NCBI RefSeq assembly: GCF_007993935.1
Contig: NZ_VITY01000010.1
Location: 124,001 to 188,000 of the forward strand
Reading direction: 5' to 3'
From: Bradyrhizobium macuxiense
Lineage (GTDB): Bacteria; Pseudomonadota; Alphaproteobacteria; Rhizobiales; Xanthobacteraceae
DNA length: 64,000 nt
A model generated the notes under the pieces. That model saw nothing but the letters and a program-made list of their open reading frames with translations. It did no database searches and was not told the DNA's origin. The position numbers and the translations under genes are program-made. Below, piece after piece: positions 42,874 to 52,776 of the stretch (positions are counted from its first letter, which is position 1; each line of letters opens with the position of its first letter).

Positions 42874-43029
42874 CGCGTGAAGGGTTGAGCGCGCACTCCG
42901 ACGTCATCGCCTAGCTCGATGGCACCGAGCAAGCTGTCTGACAGGTGAACGGACGGCAGCCGACGATGCAGCGCGCAGGACAGCCGCTGACACGCCCATC
43001 CTGCGATGCGATCGCGACCCGGCGCTCGC

Positions 43030-44481
43030 TCAGTGATAGCGCGCGGCAAAATCCGCCGTGCGGCGCGGCCACAGGGTTGGTGGCTCCGGCAGCGCCGCGG
43101 CACCCGCATTGTGCGTATCCTGCAGCGCCTCGATGAAATCGGCGAACCATTGCTGGATGGTGCCGCTGTTGAGCTTCTCCATCATCGCTTCCCAGCGCAT
43201 CCGCCGCTCGGTCAGCGGCATCGCGAGCGCGGTCGCCAGCGTGCGCGCCATGCCGTCGATGTCGTGCGGATTGACCAGCAGTGCGGCGTCGAGCTCGTTC
43301 GCCGCGCCTGCGAATTTCGACAGCACCAGCACGCCGGGATCGGCCGGATTCTGCGCGGCGACATATTCCTTGGCGACGAGGTTCATGCCGTCCTGCAGCG
43401 GCGTCACCACGCCGACCTGCGCGGTGCGATAGAGCCCCGCGAGCACGCCTTGGCCAAAGCCCTTGTTGAGATAGCGGATCGGCGTCCAGTCCACCTCGCC
43501 ATGCACGCCGTTGACGTCGGTGACGAGTTTCGCCACCTCGCTCGCGAGATTGCCATAGGCCTCGATCGCGCCGCGCGAGGGCGTTGCGATCTGCAGCAGC
43601 GACACCGAACGCTTCAGCGTCGGGTGCAGCGTCCACATCTTGTCGAACGCCTTGATGCGGTTGACCAGACCCTTGGAATAGTCGAGCCGGTCGACGCCGA
43701 TCGCAAGCTTCTCGCCGTTGAGGCTGCGCCGCAGCCGCATCACGTCGGGATGCGTCATCGCCTTGGTGGCCTGCTGCGCGAACTTGTCGGGATCGATGCC
43801 GATCGGAAACACCGCGGCGCGGGTGCGGCCGAACGGCGAATTGATCACGCCGTCGCGCACCTCGAAATCGAGATCGTGCTGCACATAGCTCAGGAAGTTG
43901 TCGCAGTCCTCATCGGTCTGGAAGCCGATCAGGTCATAGGACAGCATCGCCTCGATCAGCTCACGATGATTGGGCACGCCTGCGATCACCGCGCGCGCCG
44001 GCCACGGCGTGTGCAGGAAGAAGCCGATCGGCTGCGTGACGCCGAGATCGCGCAGCTCCGCGCCGAGCGCGAGGAAATGATAGTCCTGGATCCAGAACAC
44101 GGAATCCGGCTTGCGGAAGCGCAGCAGCGCCCGCGCCATGAACGCGTTCACTTCGCGGTAGCTCGTGTAATCCTCGTGCGAGGCACGAATCAGATCGGCG
44201 CGCGAATGCATCGCGGGCCACAGCGCCGAATTGGCAAAGCCTTCATAGTAGCCGCCATAATGCGCGGCCGGCAGATCGAGCATCGCCAGCGCACCTGCAC
44301 CGAGAGCTTCGACCTCTGCAAAAGGTTCCTTCAGGTTCCCGTCGCGGACCCGTCCGCTGGAACCAACCCATATTGCCCCTGTCTTCTCCACCACCGGCAA
44401 CAATGCCGCTGCAAGCCCCCCCGTCATGGGTTCATTGGGTTTTCCGCGCGAGACGCGGTTCGATACGACGACGAGGTTCAC
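43030..44481 (-). CDS. otsA: Trehalose-6-phosphate synthase OtsA
   Basis: OtsA joins UDP-glucose and glucose-6-phosphate to trehalose-6-phosphate in the cytoplasm. The 483-residue GT20 enzyme has 'VVSNRVSRGKPNEPMTGGLA' at the N-terminus, 'VFWIQDYHFLALGAELR', 'GFFLHTPWPA', and 'IGVDRLDYSKGLVNRIKAF' plus 'TPLQDGMNLVAKEYVAAQ' for the sugar-nucleotide site. It lies downstream of otsB on the same strand with a 201-base gap, which is AT-rich and may carry its own promoter. Trehalose protects rhizobia against drying and osmotic stress. Confidence 0.97.
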   Translation of the reverse strand: MNLVVVSNRVSRGKPNEPMTGGLAAALLPVVEKTGAIWVGSSGRVRDGNLKEPFAEVEALGAGALAMLDLPAAHYGGYYEGFANSALWPAMHSRADLIRASHEDYTSYREVNAFMARALLRFRKPDSVFWIQDYHFLALGAELRDLGVTQPIGFFLHTPWPARAVIAGVPNHRELIEAMLSYDLIGFQTDEDCDNFLSYVQHDLDFEVRDGVINSPFGRTRAAVFPIGIDPDKFAQQATKAMTHPDVMRLRRSLNGEKLAIGVDRLDYSKGLVNRIKAFDKMWTLHPTLKRSVSLLQIATPSRGAIEAYGNLASEVAKLVTDVNGVHGEVDWTPIRYLNKGFGQGVLAGLYRTAQVGVVTPLQDGMNLVAKEYVAAQNPADPGVLVLSKFAGAANELDAALLVNPHDIDGMARTLATALAMPLTERRMRWEAMMEKLNSGTIQQWFADFIEALQDTHNAGAAALPEPPTLWPRRTADFAARYH

Positions 44482-44682
44482 CAGGTCCCCTCCTGTTGGT
44501 CAACTCGCGTATTAACAACCATTCATCAAGATGGTTCCGGATCAAAAAATCTCCCAATTGAAACCAAATTCTGGCAAACACCTGCGGAACTCGCGGGAAC
44601 TCGCGAAAAGAAAAATGCGCGCGAGATCGCGCACGCGACGCAAAAGCACCGCATTCGATTCGGCTGCAATGAAAGTGACTCG

Positions 44683-45516
44683 TTAGGACAGACTCGCGTC
44701 CCTATCATCTTCGAGCAGCCGCGCGAGAAACGCGCGCACATCGCTCGGCCCGTCGAAATGTCCGGCGACACCGGTCGCACGACGCCCAACGGAGAATGCG
44801 AGCCCCTCATAGTCAGGCATGATCGCGAACACCGTCTCGTCGGTGACGTCGTCGCCGATGAAGAACGGACGGCGTCCCCTGAACGGCTCATGCGTCATCA
44901 GCTCGAGCACGCCGGTTGCCTTGGTGAAGCCGGAATGCTTGATCTCGCAGACACTCTTGCCCGGCAGCACCTCGATCGGCGCGTTCGGCAACTCGGCGCG
45001 GATCAGCGACACCGCTTCATAGATCGCCTTCTCTGCTTGCGGCGCTAGCCGATAATGCAGCGCCAGCGAGTAACCCTTGTCTTCGAGCAGAATGCCGGGG
45101 CTGAGCTTTGCGATCGCGGCAAGGCGCCGCTTCAATTCCTTGTCGAGCGGCGGCGCGTGCGCGGCGACCGCCTCGCTATCCGGCTGCAGCCGCATCTCGG
45201 CGCCATGGCCGCCGATCGCGGGGAATACTTCCGGTGCGAAGATCAGGTCGATGTCATTGAGCGAGCGCCCGCTGACGAGCGCCAGCGCGCCGCCCGTGCG
45301 CTCATGCAGTTGCCTCAGCGTGGTCGCGAGCTCCGGCGGCACCCACACCTCGCGCGGGGTCGGTGCGAGATCGAGCAGGGTGCCGTCGATGTCGAGCAGC
45401 ACCGCGGTCCGATCCAGCGGCGGAATCAGCGACGCCGGCGCCGGCACGCTGCCGGTCGTCGCGTCAGGGGTGATGTCATCATCCAGGGGCATTTCAGCTA
45501 CGTCATGCTTCGTCAT
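44683..45516 (-). CDS. otsB: Trehalose-6-phosphate phosphatase OtsB
   Basis: OtsB removes the phosphate from trehalose-6-phosphate. The 277-residue HAD-fold enzyme has the nucleophile motif D42-x-D44 in 'VLLDIDGTLLDLAPTP', 'LALVSGRSLNDID', 'GGHGAEMRL', and the C-terminal acidic motif 'FIGDDVTDE'. The residues before about 33 look like a disordered tail. Its start is three bases after the stop of the MFS gene, so the two are co-transcribed, with otsA further downstream. Confidence 0.97.
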   Translation of the reverse strand: MTKHDVAEMPLDDDITPDATTGSVPAPASLIPPLDRTAVLLDIDGTLLDLAPTPREVWVPPELATTLRQLHERTGGALALVSGRSLNDIDLIFAPEVFPAIGGHGAEMRLQPDSEAVAAHAPPLDKELKRRLAAIAKLSPGILLEDKGYSLALHYRLAPQAEKAIYEAVSLIRAELPNAPIEVLPGKSVCEIKHSGFTKATGVLELMTHEPFRGRRPFFIGDDVTDETVFAIMPDYEGLAFSVGRRATGVAGHFDGPSDVRAFLARLLEDDRDASLS

Positions 45517-45519
45517 AGT

Positions 45520-47013
45520 CTACTCCACAAATGCCAAAGGCCGCGCGACGGATTCGAGCGATTTTCGCTCGGCCGCGACGGCATAGCGCCATGCGACGGC
45601 TGCGGCGACCAACATGAGTGCCGACCCCAGGAGGTAGCCGGCGAAGACGCTGTTGCGCGATCCGGTGTCGATCAGCACGCCGAACAGCGCCGGTCCAATC
45701 ACGCCGCCGATGCCGGTGCCGACGGCATAGAAGACGGCGATGGCAAGCGCGCGGACCTCCAGCGGAAACGTCTCGCTGACGGTGAGATAGGCGGCGCTTG
45801 CCGCAGGCGAAGCGAAGAAGAAGATCACCATCCAGGCGATGGTCTGGGTCTGCGCACTGAACACGCCGATCGAGAACAGATAGCCGGACAACGCGAGCAG
45901 CACGCCCGACACGGCGTAGGTCAGCACGATCATGGTGCGGCGGCCCAGCGTGTCGAACAGGCGGCCGAGCAGCAGCGGCCCGAGGAAGTTGCCGGCGGCG
46001 AAGGGGAGGATGTACCAGCCGACATTGCTGGCGGCGATACCGAAGAAATCGGTCAGGATCAGCGCGAAGGTGAAGAAGATCGCATTGTAGAAGAATGCCT
46101 GCGCGGCCATCAGCGTCAGCCCGACCAGCGAGCGCTGCCGGTAGGTGGAGAACAGCGTCACCGCGACCTCGCGCAGCGGCGTGTGATCGCGCATCCGAAG
46201 CTTGATCTTGTCAAAGTCTTCACTCGACTGTTCGTGGCCGAGCACGGAAGTCTCGATACCGGCGACGATCTTGTGGGCCTCGTCGGGACGGCCATGGATC
46301 ATCAGCCAGCGCGGGCTTTCCGGGATCCACATCCGCATCAACAGCACGACGAGGCCGAGGACCGCGCCGGTGAAGTAAGCAATCCGCCAGCCATGGTCAG
46401 GCGCAAGGAACGCGGGATCGAGCAGCACGATCGCGCTCACCGCACCGATCGCCGCACCGATCCAGAAGCTGCCGTTGATGACGAGATCGGTCCAGCCGCG
46501 ATAGCGCGCCGGCACCAGCTCCTGGATAGTCGAATTGATCGCGGTGTATTCGCCGCCGATGCCGGCGCCGGTAAGGAAACGAAACAGCGCATAGCTTGCG
46601 ATATTCCACGACAGCGCGGTCGCAGCCGTCGCCGAGAGATACACCGCGAGTGTGATGAAGAACAGCTTCTTGCGGCCGATCCGGTCGGTGAGCCAGCCGA
46701 AGCCGAGCGCGCCGAGCACGGCGCCGGCGAGATAGGCGCTGCTGGCGAGCCCGACATCTGCGTTGGAGAAGCTCATTGTCGAGCTCTCCTTCAGCGCACC
46801 CGACAACGCGCCGGCCAGCGTCACTTCGAGCCCGTCGAGAATCCAGGTGATGCCGAGCGCCAGCACGACGCGGGTGTGAAAACCGCTCCAGCTGAGATTG
46901 TCGAGCCGGACCGGGATCGAGGTCTCGATGATGCGGTCGTCATTCCCTGCATCCAGCGACGCCGTCCTGCCCGCCGTAGTCGCAGAGCTTACCTGTGTCT
47001 GCTGCAAATTCAT
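45520..47013 (-). CDS. MFS transporter linked to trehalose genes
   Basis: This 497-residue major facilitator protein has about 12 membrane helices. The loop 2-3 motif is 'GFGWLTDRIGRKKLFF', 'FLTGAGIGGEYTAINSTIQE' lies in helix 4, and 'IPESPRWLMIHGRPDEA' follows helix 6, as in the sugar/metabolite:H+ symporter branch. The start is the ATG at 47013; the frame is open further upstream but no likely start is found there. Being first in a transcript with otsB and otsA suggests transport of trehalose, a precursor sugar or an osmolyte. The substrate is not known. Confidence 0.9.
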   Translation of the reverse strand: MNLQQTQVSSATTAGRTASLDAGNDDRIIETSIPVRLDNLSWSGFHTRVVLALGITWILDGLEVTLAGALSGALKESSTMSFSNADVGLASSAYLAGAVLGALGFGWLTDRIGRKKLFFITLAVYLSATAATALSWNIASYALFRFLTGAGIGGEYTAINSTIQELVPARYRGWTDLVINGSFWIGAAIGAVSAIVLLDPAFLAPDHGWRIAYFTGAVLGLVVLLMRMWIPESPRWLMIHGRPDEAHKIVAGIETSVLGHEQSSEDFDKIKLRMRDHTPLREVAVTLFSTYRQRSLVGLTLMAAQAFFYNAIFFTFALILTDFFGIAASNVGWYILPFAAGNFLGPLLLGRLFDTLGRRTMIVLTYAVSGVLLALSGYLFSIGVFSAQTQTIAWMVIFFFASPAASAAYLTVSETFPLEVRALAIAVFYAVGTGIGGVIGPALFGVLIDTGSRNSVFAGYLLGSALMLVAAAVAWRYAVAAERKSLESVARPLAFVE

Positions 47014-47197
47014 CAGATTGGACCAATGAGAAAATCCCCGGAACGGTGCGTTCCAAGGTTCTCCCTCCCAGGATTGCGGCAAACGGAGTGCCCGCCACGC
47101 GATGTCAACGCCGCAGGCCGGCAAGGGTTCCCGCAATGCGGGATAGGAACCGCGACCGCGGCGGACTGTTCTCGGCTGAAAATCCACGGAGCTATCG

Positions 47198-47578
47198 ATG
47201 GCCGCACACAAGAAAGCAACCCGCAAGACGGCGAGAAAATCGGCACGAAAATCGACCGCGCGATCCACGAGCACCGCACGCCGCAAGCGTGGAGCGAAGA
47301 CAAAAACCTCGAAGCGCTGGTCGCAACGGGTGACAAAAGAGAGCGACGCGCTCGACCTCAAGCGCGGCGTGTTCAAGCAAACCAGTGCGAAGAAGATCGC
47401 GGCCTCGCTGAAACAATCCGCCGAGCACAGCACGCGGCGCAAGAGCGGCGCCTATCGTTCCGCGCTGTCGATGCTGACCTTCTACATCAACCGCGCCGGC
47501 AAGACGCTGCCGAAGACCGAACGGTCACGGCTGGAGCGCGCCAAGGCCGAATTGAAGCATCAGTTCGGGCGCGACTGA
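47198..47578 (+). CDS. DUF3175 family basic protein
   Basis: This 126-residue protein has a Lys/Arg/Ala/Thr-rich histone-like N-terminus (about 1-38) and then the DUF3175 domain (about 40-125): 'RWSQRVTKESDALDLKRGVF', 'KKIAASLKQSAE', 'SALSMLTFYINRAGKTLP' and 'LERAKAELKHQFGR'. The tail suggests nucleic acid binding. It is divergent from the MFS-otsBA operon across 184 bases. Function of the family is unknown. Confidence 0.9.
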   Translation: MAAHKKATRKTARKSARKSTARSTSTARRKRGAKTKTSKRWSQRVTKESDALDLKRGVFKQTSAKKIAASLKQSAEHSTRRKSGAYRSALSMLTFYINRAGKTLPKTERSRLERAKAELKHQFGRD

Positions 47579-47596
47579 TTTTGTCGTCCCGACTGC

Positions 47597-47715
47597 CGTC
47601 GTCCTGGCGAAAGCCAGGACCCATTACCACTACTGTCTATTGGTGTAGGGACAACTCGCCGCTTGCCCCTTTCGAGGGCCGCAGCGTATGGGTCCTGGCT
47701 TTCGCCAGGACGACG
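47597..47715. repeat. Palindromic intergenic repeat, copy 2
   Basis: It has the same terminal inverted repeats and GAAA/TTTC-looped hairpins as the copy at 42751. Both outer ends here are intact (CGTCGTCCTGG and CCAGGACGACG). The inner bases differ. It fills the gap between two convergent genes and could also act as their shared transcription end. Confidence 0.87.
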
Positions 47716-47742
47716 GAGCTGAGATTGCGTAGCGCGGCGAGC

Positions 47743-49794
47743 TTACGCCGCGCGGATGTTCGCCATGAAGCGGTCGAGCTCCTCGCGCAACCGCGAGCTT
47801 TCGACCGACAGCGAGCGGGCCGAATTCAGCACCTCTTCGGAGGCGGCGCCCGTCTCGGTCGCGCCGCGATTGACCTGGGTGACGCTGGATGCCGCTTCCT
47901 GGGTGCCTTGCGCGACGTTCTGCACGCTGCGCGCGATCTCCTGCGTTGCCGCGCTCTGCTGCTCGACCGAGCTCGCGATGTTGGTCGCGATCCCGGAGAT
48001 CTGCCCGATCGTGCCGCCGATCTCCTTGATCGCGGCAACCGATTCCTGTGTCGCGGCCTGCATGCCCGAGATGTGGGTGGAGATCTCGTCGGTGGCTCTG
48101 GCGGTCTGGCTCGCCAGCGACTTCACCTCGGCGGCGACCACCGCAAAGCCGCGGCCCGCATCGCCGGCGCGCGCGGCCTCGATGGTGGCGTTCAGCGCCA
48201 AGAGATTGGTTTGCTCGGCGATCGCCGTGATCAGCTTGACGACGTCGCCGATCTCCTGTGCGGCGCGCGAGAGCTTGCCGATCCGCGCGTCGGTCTGTTC
48301 GGCCTGGCGCACGGCGGAATCGGCGATCTGGCTGGATTCCTTGGCGCGGCGGCCGATCTCGTCGACCGACGCCGACAATTCCTCGGTCGCGGACGCGACC
48401 GATTGCATGTTGCTGGAGGCCTCCTCGGAGGCGCCCGCGACCTGGCTCGACAGGTTCTGCGTGGTCTCCGCGGTCCGGGTCAGCGTACCGGCTGCGGATT
48501 CGAGCTGCACAGCGGACGCCGATACGTTGGAGACGATCGAGCCGACGGCGGATTCGAATTCGTCGGCGAAGCGAATGAGCTCGCTGCGTCGCGCGGCGGC
48601 GCTCGCCTTGTTCTGCGCTTCCTGGGTCGCGGCATCGCGCTCGGCCTTGGCTACCGCCTGGACCTTGAACTCTTCCACGGCACCGGCCATCTCGCCGAGC
48701 TCGTCGCGACGGCCGAGGCCCGGCAGCACGACGTCGAAATTACCCGCCGCAAGCTCGCGCATCGCCGCACACATCGCCGCGATCGGCCGCGAAATGCCCT
48801 TGCCGAGCAGGAATGCCCAGCCAAGTCCGAGCACGAAGCTGCCGGCGGCAAGCATCAGGATCAGCCGCTCGGTCTCGCCGATCATCGCATGCGATTCGGT
48901 TTCGAGCCGCTTCTGGTCGGCGAGCAGATCGGACTTCATCGCCGCCGCACCCTGGCTGATGGCAGCCGCGGATTCGGTCATCTCGACGGTCAGTTCGTCG
49001 ATCGACTTGGCATTGGCGATCAGCTTGGCGAGCGCCTCGCGGTATTCCTCGAGCAGCGCGGTGATGTCCTTCACGCTCTGGGTGATCCGCTCGTCCTTCG
49101 AGGTGATGCCCTTCACCAGATTGTCGGCGAATTTCAGCCGGGCGAGCGCGCTGGAGGCGACGGTCTTGTCGCCATTGACGACGAAGCTGTTGACGGCGCC
49201 GGTGATCGACTGCAGCTGGTCGGCGACCTTCTTGGCGCCGAACTGGATCGACTGCAGCTCGGAATCGTCGGCATTGCTCGGCAGATCGTCGAGCTTGTAG
49301 CGCATCGAGGTCGCGCTGCGGGTCAGCTTGTTCTGAGCAACCTGCGCGCTCTCGTCCTTGATGCGGACGATCTCGGCAAAGATCTTGGTGAAGGCGCGGA
49401 ATTCGCGCTCCAGCTTGGTGACCTGCTCGAGCCGGGCCGGATTGGTGGTGCCCTTCATCGACGCCACGATGGCGTCCTTCAAGCTGGCCTCGGCGGCGAG
49501 CGCGGCCTTGGCGTCGTCCTCCTTGCCGGTCGCGACGTAGTAGCGCGCCAGCGAACGGTAGGAGATCAATTCGCGATCGATGTTGCGGGCAAGATCGGCT
49601 TCCGCGACGCTCTGGCGATAGGAGCCGACACCGGCGGAGACCCGCTCGAAGCCCATATAGGCGAAGCCCATGGTGGCTGCCGAAAGCGCCAGCGTGACGG
49701 CAAAGCCGACCATGATCTTGGCGCGAAATCTGAGGGTTGGGAACCTGATCGACGACGATCGCTTCAGTCCCGGCATTCCAACCCCCGTCTTCAT
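47743..49794 (-). CDS. Methyl-accepting chemotaxis protein
   Basis: This chemoreceptor of about 683 residues has a first membrane helix (about 27-48), a long helical periplasmic sensor (about 50-300) of four-helix-bundle type, a second helix (about 305-325), HAMP (about 326-380, 'GKGISRPIAAMCAAMRELAAGNF') and the signalling domain. The last contains the invariant hairpin 'VKLITAIAEQTNLLALNATIEAARAG', here inside residues 505-540. Ligand unknown. The ATG at 49794 is chosen; a GTG at 49806 or an ATG at 49776, which has a better ribosome site, are alternatives. Confidence 0.93.
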   Translation of the reverse strand: MKTGVGMPGLKRSSSIRFPTLRFRAKIMVGFAVTLALSAATMGFAYMGFERVSAGVGSYRQSVAEADLARNIDRELISYRSLARYYVATGKEDDAKAALAAEASLKDAIVASMKGTTNPARLEQVTKLEREFRAFTKIFAEIVRIKDESAQVAQNKLTRSATSMRYKLDDLPSNADDSELQSIQFGAKKVADQLQSITGAVNSFVVNGDKTVASSALARLKFADNLVKGITSKDERITQSVKDITALLEEYREALAKLIANAKSIDELTVEMTESAAAISQGAAAMKSDLLADQKRLETESHAMIGETERLILMLAAGSFVLGLGWAFLLGKGISRPIAAMCAAMRELAAGNFDVVLPGLGRRDELGEMAGAVEEFKVQAVAKAERDAATQEAQNKASAAARRSELIRFADEFESAVGSIVSNVSASAVQLESAAGTLTRTAETTQNLSSQVAGASEEASSNMQSVASATEELSASVDEIGRRAKESSQIADSAVRQAEQTDARIGKLSRAAQEIGDVVKLITAIAEQTNLLALNATIEAARAGDAGRGFAVVAAEVKSLASQTARATDEISTHISGMQAATQESVAAIKEIGGTIGQISGIATNIASSVEQQSAATQEIARSVQNVAQGTQEAASSVTQVNRGATETGAASEEVLNSARSLSVESSRLREELDRFMANIRAA

Positions 49795-50233
49795 TCTGAA
49801 AACCACGCGAGGGCCGGCAGCAACCCGCCCCAGTCCCCGGAGGGCAAAACTAAGGCAGAATCAATAAGGCCCGGTAAATAGGCAGCGGCCGCCGGGTCTC
49901 ACCGCGGTACTACCTTGGTCGGCCCGGGGGTACGGGCAAGGTGATTGACGCGGGGGTCCGGCCCGATACTTTAGAACCGGTCAAACCTGTCCCTGCCCGG
50001 GCCAGGAGAACACATCGGGAGGTGTCCCATGTCATCGCGTCGAGCGGCGCCGTTGGCGCTTGCGGCGAACGTAGCTGCCGGCGAAGTGGCCCGGCCAATG
50101 GCATTCCCCCTCACGACCTAGAATATAAAGCCGGGCCGGACCGCGAACCTCGCGGCAAGGCGCCGATACTCTTGCGACCCGCGCGGCCGACCGCGCCAAG
50201 AAAAGCAAAAAATTCTGGTCAGGGAGAACGCCT
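49795..50233. other. Gene-free divergent region between chemoreceptor and FIST gene
   Basis: These 439 bases separate the start of the chemoreceptor from the FIST gene and should carry both promoters. They are GC-rich with short repeats of CCCGG. Open frames here read as noise, and I see no confident regulatory motif. Confidence 0.4.
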
Positions 50234-51406
50234 TTGGCGAAGCAGAACGGCAGCGCGACCGACAGTATTGTCGTGGTGCAGGCAAAGACCACCGGGCCGC
50301 GGGAGGCCGCCGACGAGATCGCGCGCCAATTGGCGGCGATCGAGCTCGCCATGCTCGTGGTGTTCGTGTCGCCGTTCTATGACCCGCAACAATTCATCGC
50401 CGAACTGTCCGGCCGGATGCCCGACATCCCGATCTTCGGCTGCACCACGGCGGGCGAATTGTCGCCCGGCGGCTGGGAAGAAGACAGCGTCGTGGCGATG
50501 GGCTTCGACGCGGCCGATTTCGTCATCGCGGCCCGGCCGCTGTTCGACCTGTCGACGTTTCGGGTCGACCACGGCCGATCGATCTGCACCGAGTTGCAGA
50601 GCGAATTCGCGCAGCGCACCGAGCATTGCGATCACACCGACGATTCCTTCGGGCTGCTGTTCATCGACGGCATGTGCCAGCGCGAGGAAACCATCATGTC
50701 GGCGATCTACGCATCGCTCGGCGACATTCCGGTGGTCGGCGGCTCCGCCGGCGACGGCCTGCGCTTCGAGAAGTCCTGGGTGTTCCACGGCGGCGAGGCC
50801 CATACCGACGCCGCCGTCCTGATCCTGATCCGGACCCGGCTGCCGTTCCGGCTGTTCAAGTGCGACCATTTCGAGCCGACCTCGACCAAAATGGTGGTGA
50901 CCGAGGCCGACATCGAGCACCGCATCGTCAAGGAGTTGAATGCCGAGCCGGCCGCGCTGGAATATTCCCGCGCCGTCGGCCTCAGCGACAGCAAGCTCGA
51001 ACTGTTCTCGTTCGCGGCGCATCCGGTGCTGGTCCGCGTCGGCGGCGCCTATTATGCGCGGTCGATCCAGCGCACCAATCCCGACGGGTCGCTGCAATTC
51101 TTCTGCGCCATCGACGAAGGCATGGTGCTGACGGTGGCGCGCGAGCGCGACCCGATCGACGTGACGAGCCGCCTGCTCAAGGAGCTGACCGAGGATCTCG
51201 GCGAGGTCTCGATGTTCATCGGCTTCGAATGCGTGCTGCGCCGGCTCGACGTCGAACAGCGCCAGCTGTCGCGGGAGATGTCGGAGCTCTATCGCCGCAA
51301 CAAAGTGATTGGCTTTCAGACCTATGGCGAGCAGTATCGCTCCATGCATGTCAACCAGACGCTGACCGGCATCGCCATCGGCAAGCGGGCTGTCGCGCCG
51401 CAATGA
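50234..51406 (+). CDS. FIST domain sensory protein
   Basis: This 390-residue protein has a FIST N domain (about 30-215, including 'FGCTTAGELSPGGWEEDSVV' and 'PVVGGSAGDGLRFEKS') and a FIST_C domain (about 225-375). FIST is a predicted small-molecule, possibly amino-acid, sensor usually tied to signal transduction. No membrane segment was seen. The TTG start at 50234 sits seven bases after AGGGAG and gives the family's normal length. Its stop overlaps the ATG of the hybrid kinase (ATGA), so the two are coupled and probably form one sensing unit. Confidence 0.9.
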   Translation: MAKQNGSATDSIVVVQAKTTGPREAADEIARQLAAIELAMLVVFVSPFYDPQQFIAELSGRMPDIPIFGCTTAGELSPGGWEEDSVVAMGFDAADFVIAARPLFDLSTFRVDHGRSICTELQSEFAQRTEHCDHTDDSFGLLFIDGMCQREETIMSAIYASLGDIPVVGGSAGDGLRFEKSWVFHGGEAHTDAAVLILIRTRLPFRLFKCDHFEPTSTKMVVTEADIEHRIVKELNAEPAALEYSRAVGLSDSKLELFSFAAHPVLVRVGGAYYARSIQRTNPDGSLQFFCAIDEGMVLTVARERDPIDVTSRLLKELTEDLGEVSMFIGFECVLRRLDVEQRQLSREMSELYRRNKVIGFQTYGEQYRSMHVNQTLTGIAIGKRAVAPQ

Positions 51407-52776
51407 CCGACAGCGAGACCACGCGCATTGCGGCCCTCGAACGCGAAGCCGAGAAGCTGCGCAAGATCAACGCCGCGCTGATGTCGCGCGTCGAACGTTC
51501 GACCGACCAGCAGCTCAACGCCTTCTCCCTGTTCGAGACCGCGATCGCGCTGGATCAGCAGGTGCGCGACCGTACCCAACAGCTCAAGCAGGCGCTGCAA
51601 TCGCTGGAGAAGACCAACGGACGCCTGCTGCAAGCCAAGCAGCAGGCCGAGGCGGCAAGCTCGCTGAAATCTTCGGTGCTGGTTTCGGTAACGCACGATC
51701 TGTTGCAGCCGCTGAATGCCGCGCGGCTGACGCTGTCCGCGCTGACCGAGATGGCGACCGAGCCCAAGAGCGTCGCACTAACCGACCAGATCGACCGCTC
51801 GCTGGCAACGCTCGAGGACATGCTGCGGACGCTGCTCGATATCTCGAAGCTCGATGCCGGCGTGCTCAGGCCCGAATTCGGTCCGGTCGCGATCGCCTCG
51901 CTGTTCGAGCCGCTTGAGCAGGAATTCGTGGCGACCGCCGCCAAGCGCAACCTCGACTTCCGGATCATGCCGTCGTCGGCGGTGGTCCGCTCCGATCCGC
52001 TGATGCTGCGGCGGATCCTGCAGAACCTCTTGGCCAATGCGCTGCGCTACACCCAGCGCGGCACCGTGCTGATGGGATGCCGCCTCAAGGGCGACGACAT
52101 CTGCATCGAGGTGCACGACACCGGGCCGGGCATCCCGGAAGCCCAGCGCGAGGCGATCTTCGTCGAGTTTCAGCGCGGCGACGCCGGCGCCGGCGACAAG
52201 GCGGGCATCGGGCTCGGTCTTTCGATCGTGCGCCGGTTTGCCGACCTGCTCGGCCATAACATCAGGCTGAGTTCGCGCGCCGGCAAGGGCTCGGTGTTCT
52301 CGGTCACGGTGCCGCGCACCCTCGATCCGGTTGCGATCCCGGTGCGCGAGCAGGCCAGCGTCGACTATCGCTATGGCGGCATGGAGGGCGCGAAGATCCT
52401 GCTGATCGAGAACGATCTCTCGAGCGCCGAGGGTCTCGCCCATCTGCTGGAGAAATGGGGCTGCGACGTCGCCGTGACGATCTCGAAGACCGAGGCGCTC
52501 GAGCGCATCCACGCGCTGGACGGCATTCCCGACGCCATCATCGCCGACCTGCATCTCGACAATGGCGAGACCGGCATTCAGGCCGTCGACGTGATCCGCG
52601 GCGAGATCAACGCCAAGGTGCCGGCGATCATCGTCACCGCCGACTACTCGGCCAAGGCCGCTTCCGACGTGTCGGCCTTTGGCCACGAACTCCTGAAGAA
52701 GCCGATCAAGCCCGCCGAGATGCGCTCGCTGCTGTCGTTCCTGCTCGCGGCGGAGCAGTCGAACGCGCGGCTATGA
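51403..52776 (+). CDS. Soluble hybrid sensor histidine kinase
   Basis: This 457-residue kinase lacks membrane helices. It begins with a coiled coil (about 5-90), then HisKA with the phospho-accepting H98 in 'VSVTHDLLQPLNAARLTLSA', a HATPase domain (about 195-310; 'NLLANALRYTQRG', 'HDTGPGIP', 'GIGLGLSIVRRFADLLG'), and a C-terminal receiver (about 330-447) with D382 in 'AIIADLHLDNG'. With no sensor domain of its own it probably takes input from the FIST protein encoded upstream and passes phosphate to the LuxR regulators encoded convergently next door. Its end overlaps the first regulator gene by six bases. Confidence 0.93.
   Translation: MTDSETTRIAALEREAEKLRKINAALMSRVERSTDQQLNAFSLFETAIALDQQVRDRTQQLKQALQSLEKTNGRLLQAKQQAEAASSLKSSVLVSVTHDLLQPLNAARLTLSALTEMATEPKSVALTDQIDRSLATLEDMLRTLLDISKLDAGVLRPEFGPVAIASLFEPLEQEFVATAAKRNLDFRIMPSSAVVRSDPLMLRRILQNLLANALRYTQRGTVLMGCRLKGDDICIEVHDTGPGIPEAQREAIFVEFQRGDAGAGDKAGIGLGLSIVRRFADLLGHNIRLSSRAGKGSVFSVTVPRTLDPVAIPVREQASVDYRYGGMEGAKILLIENDLSSAEGLAHLLEKWGCDVAVTISKTEALERIHALDGIPDAIIADLHLDNGETGIQAVDVIRGEINAKVPAIIVTADYSAKAASDVSAFGHELLKKPIKPAEMRSLLSFLLAAEQSNARL

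Noticed and set aside
43006..45048. A 680-codon open frame on the plus strand
   Set aside because: It is antisense to otsA and otsB and low in complexity, so it is a compositional shadow.
45055..49881. A 1608-codon open frame on the plus strand
   Set aside because: It runs antisense through otsB, the MFS gene and the chemoreceptor, all of which have clear family motifs. Its translation is Arg/Asp/Gly-rich noise, typical of the complement of GC-rich genes.
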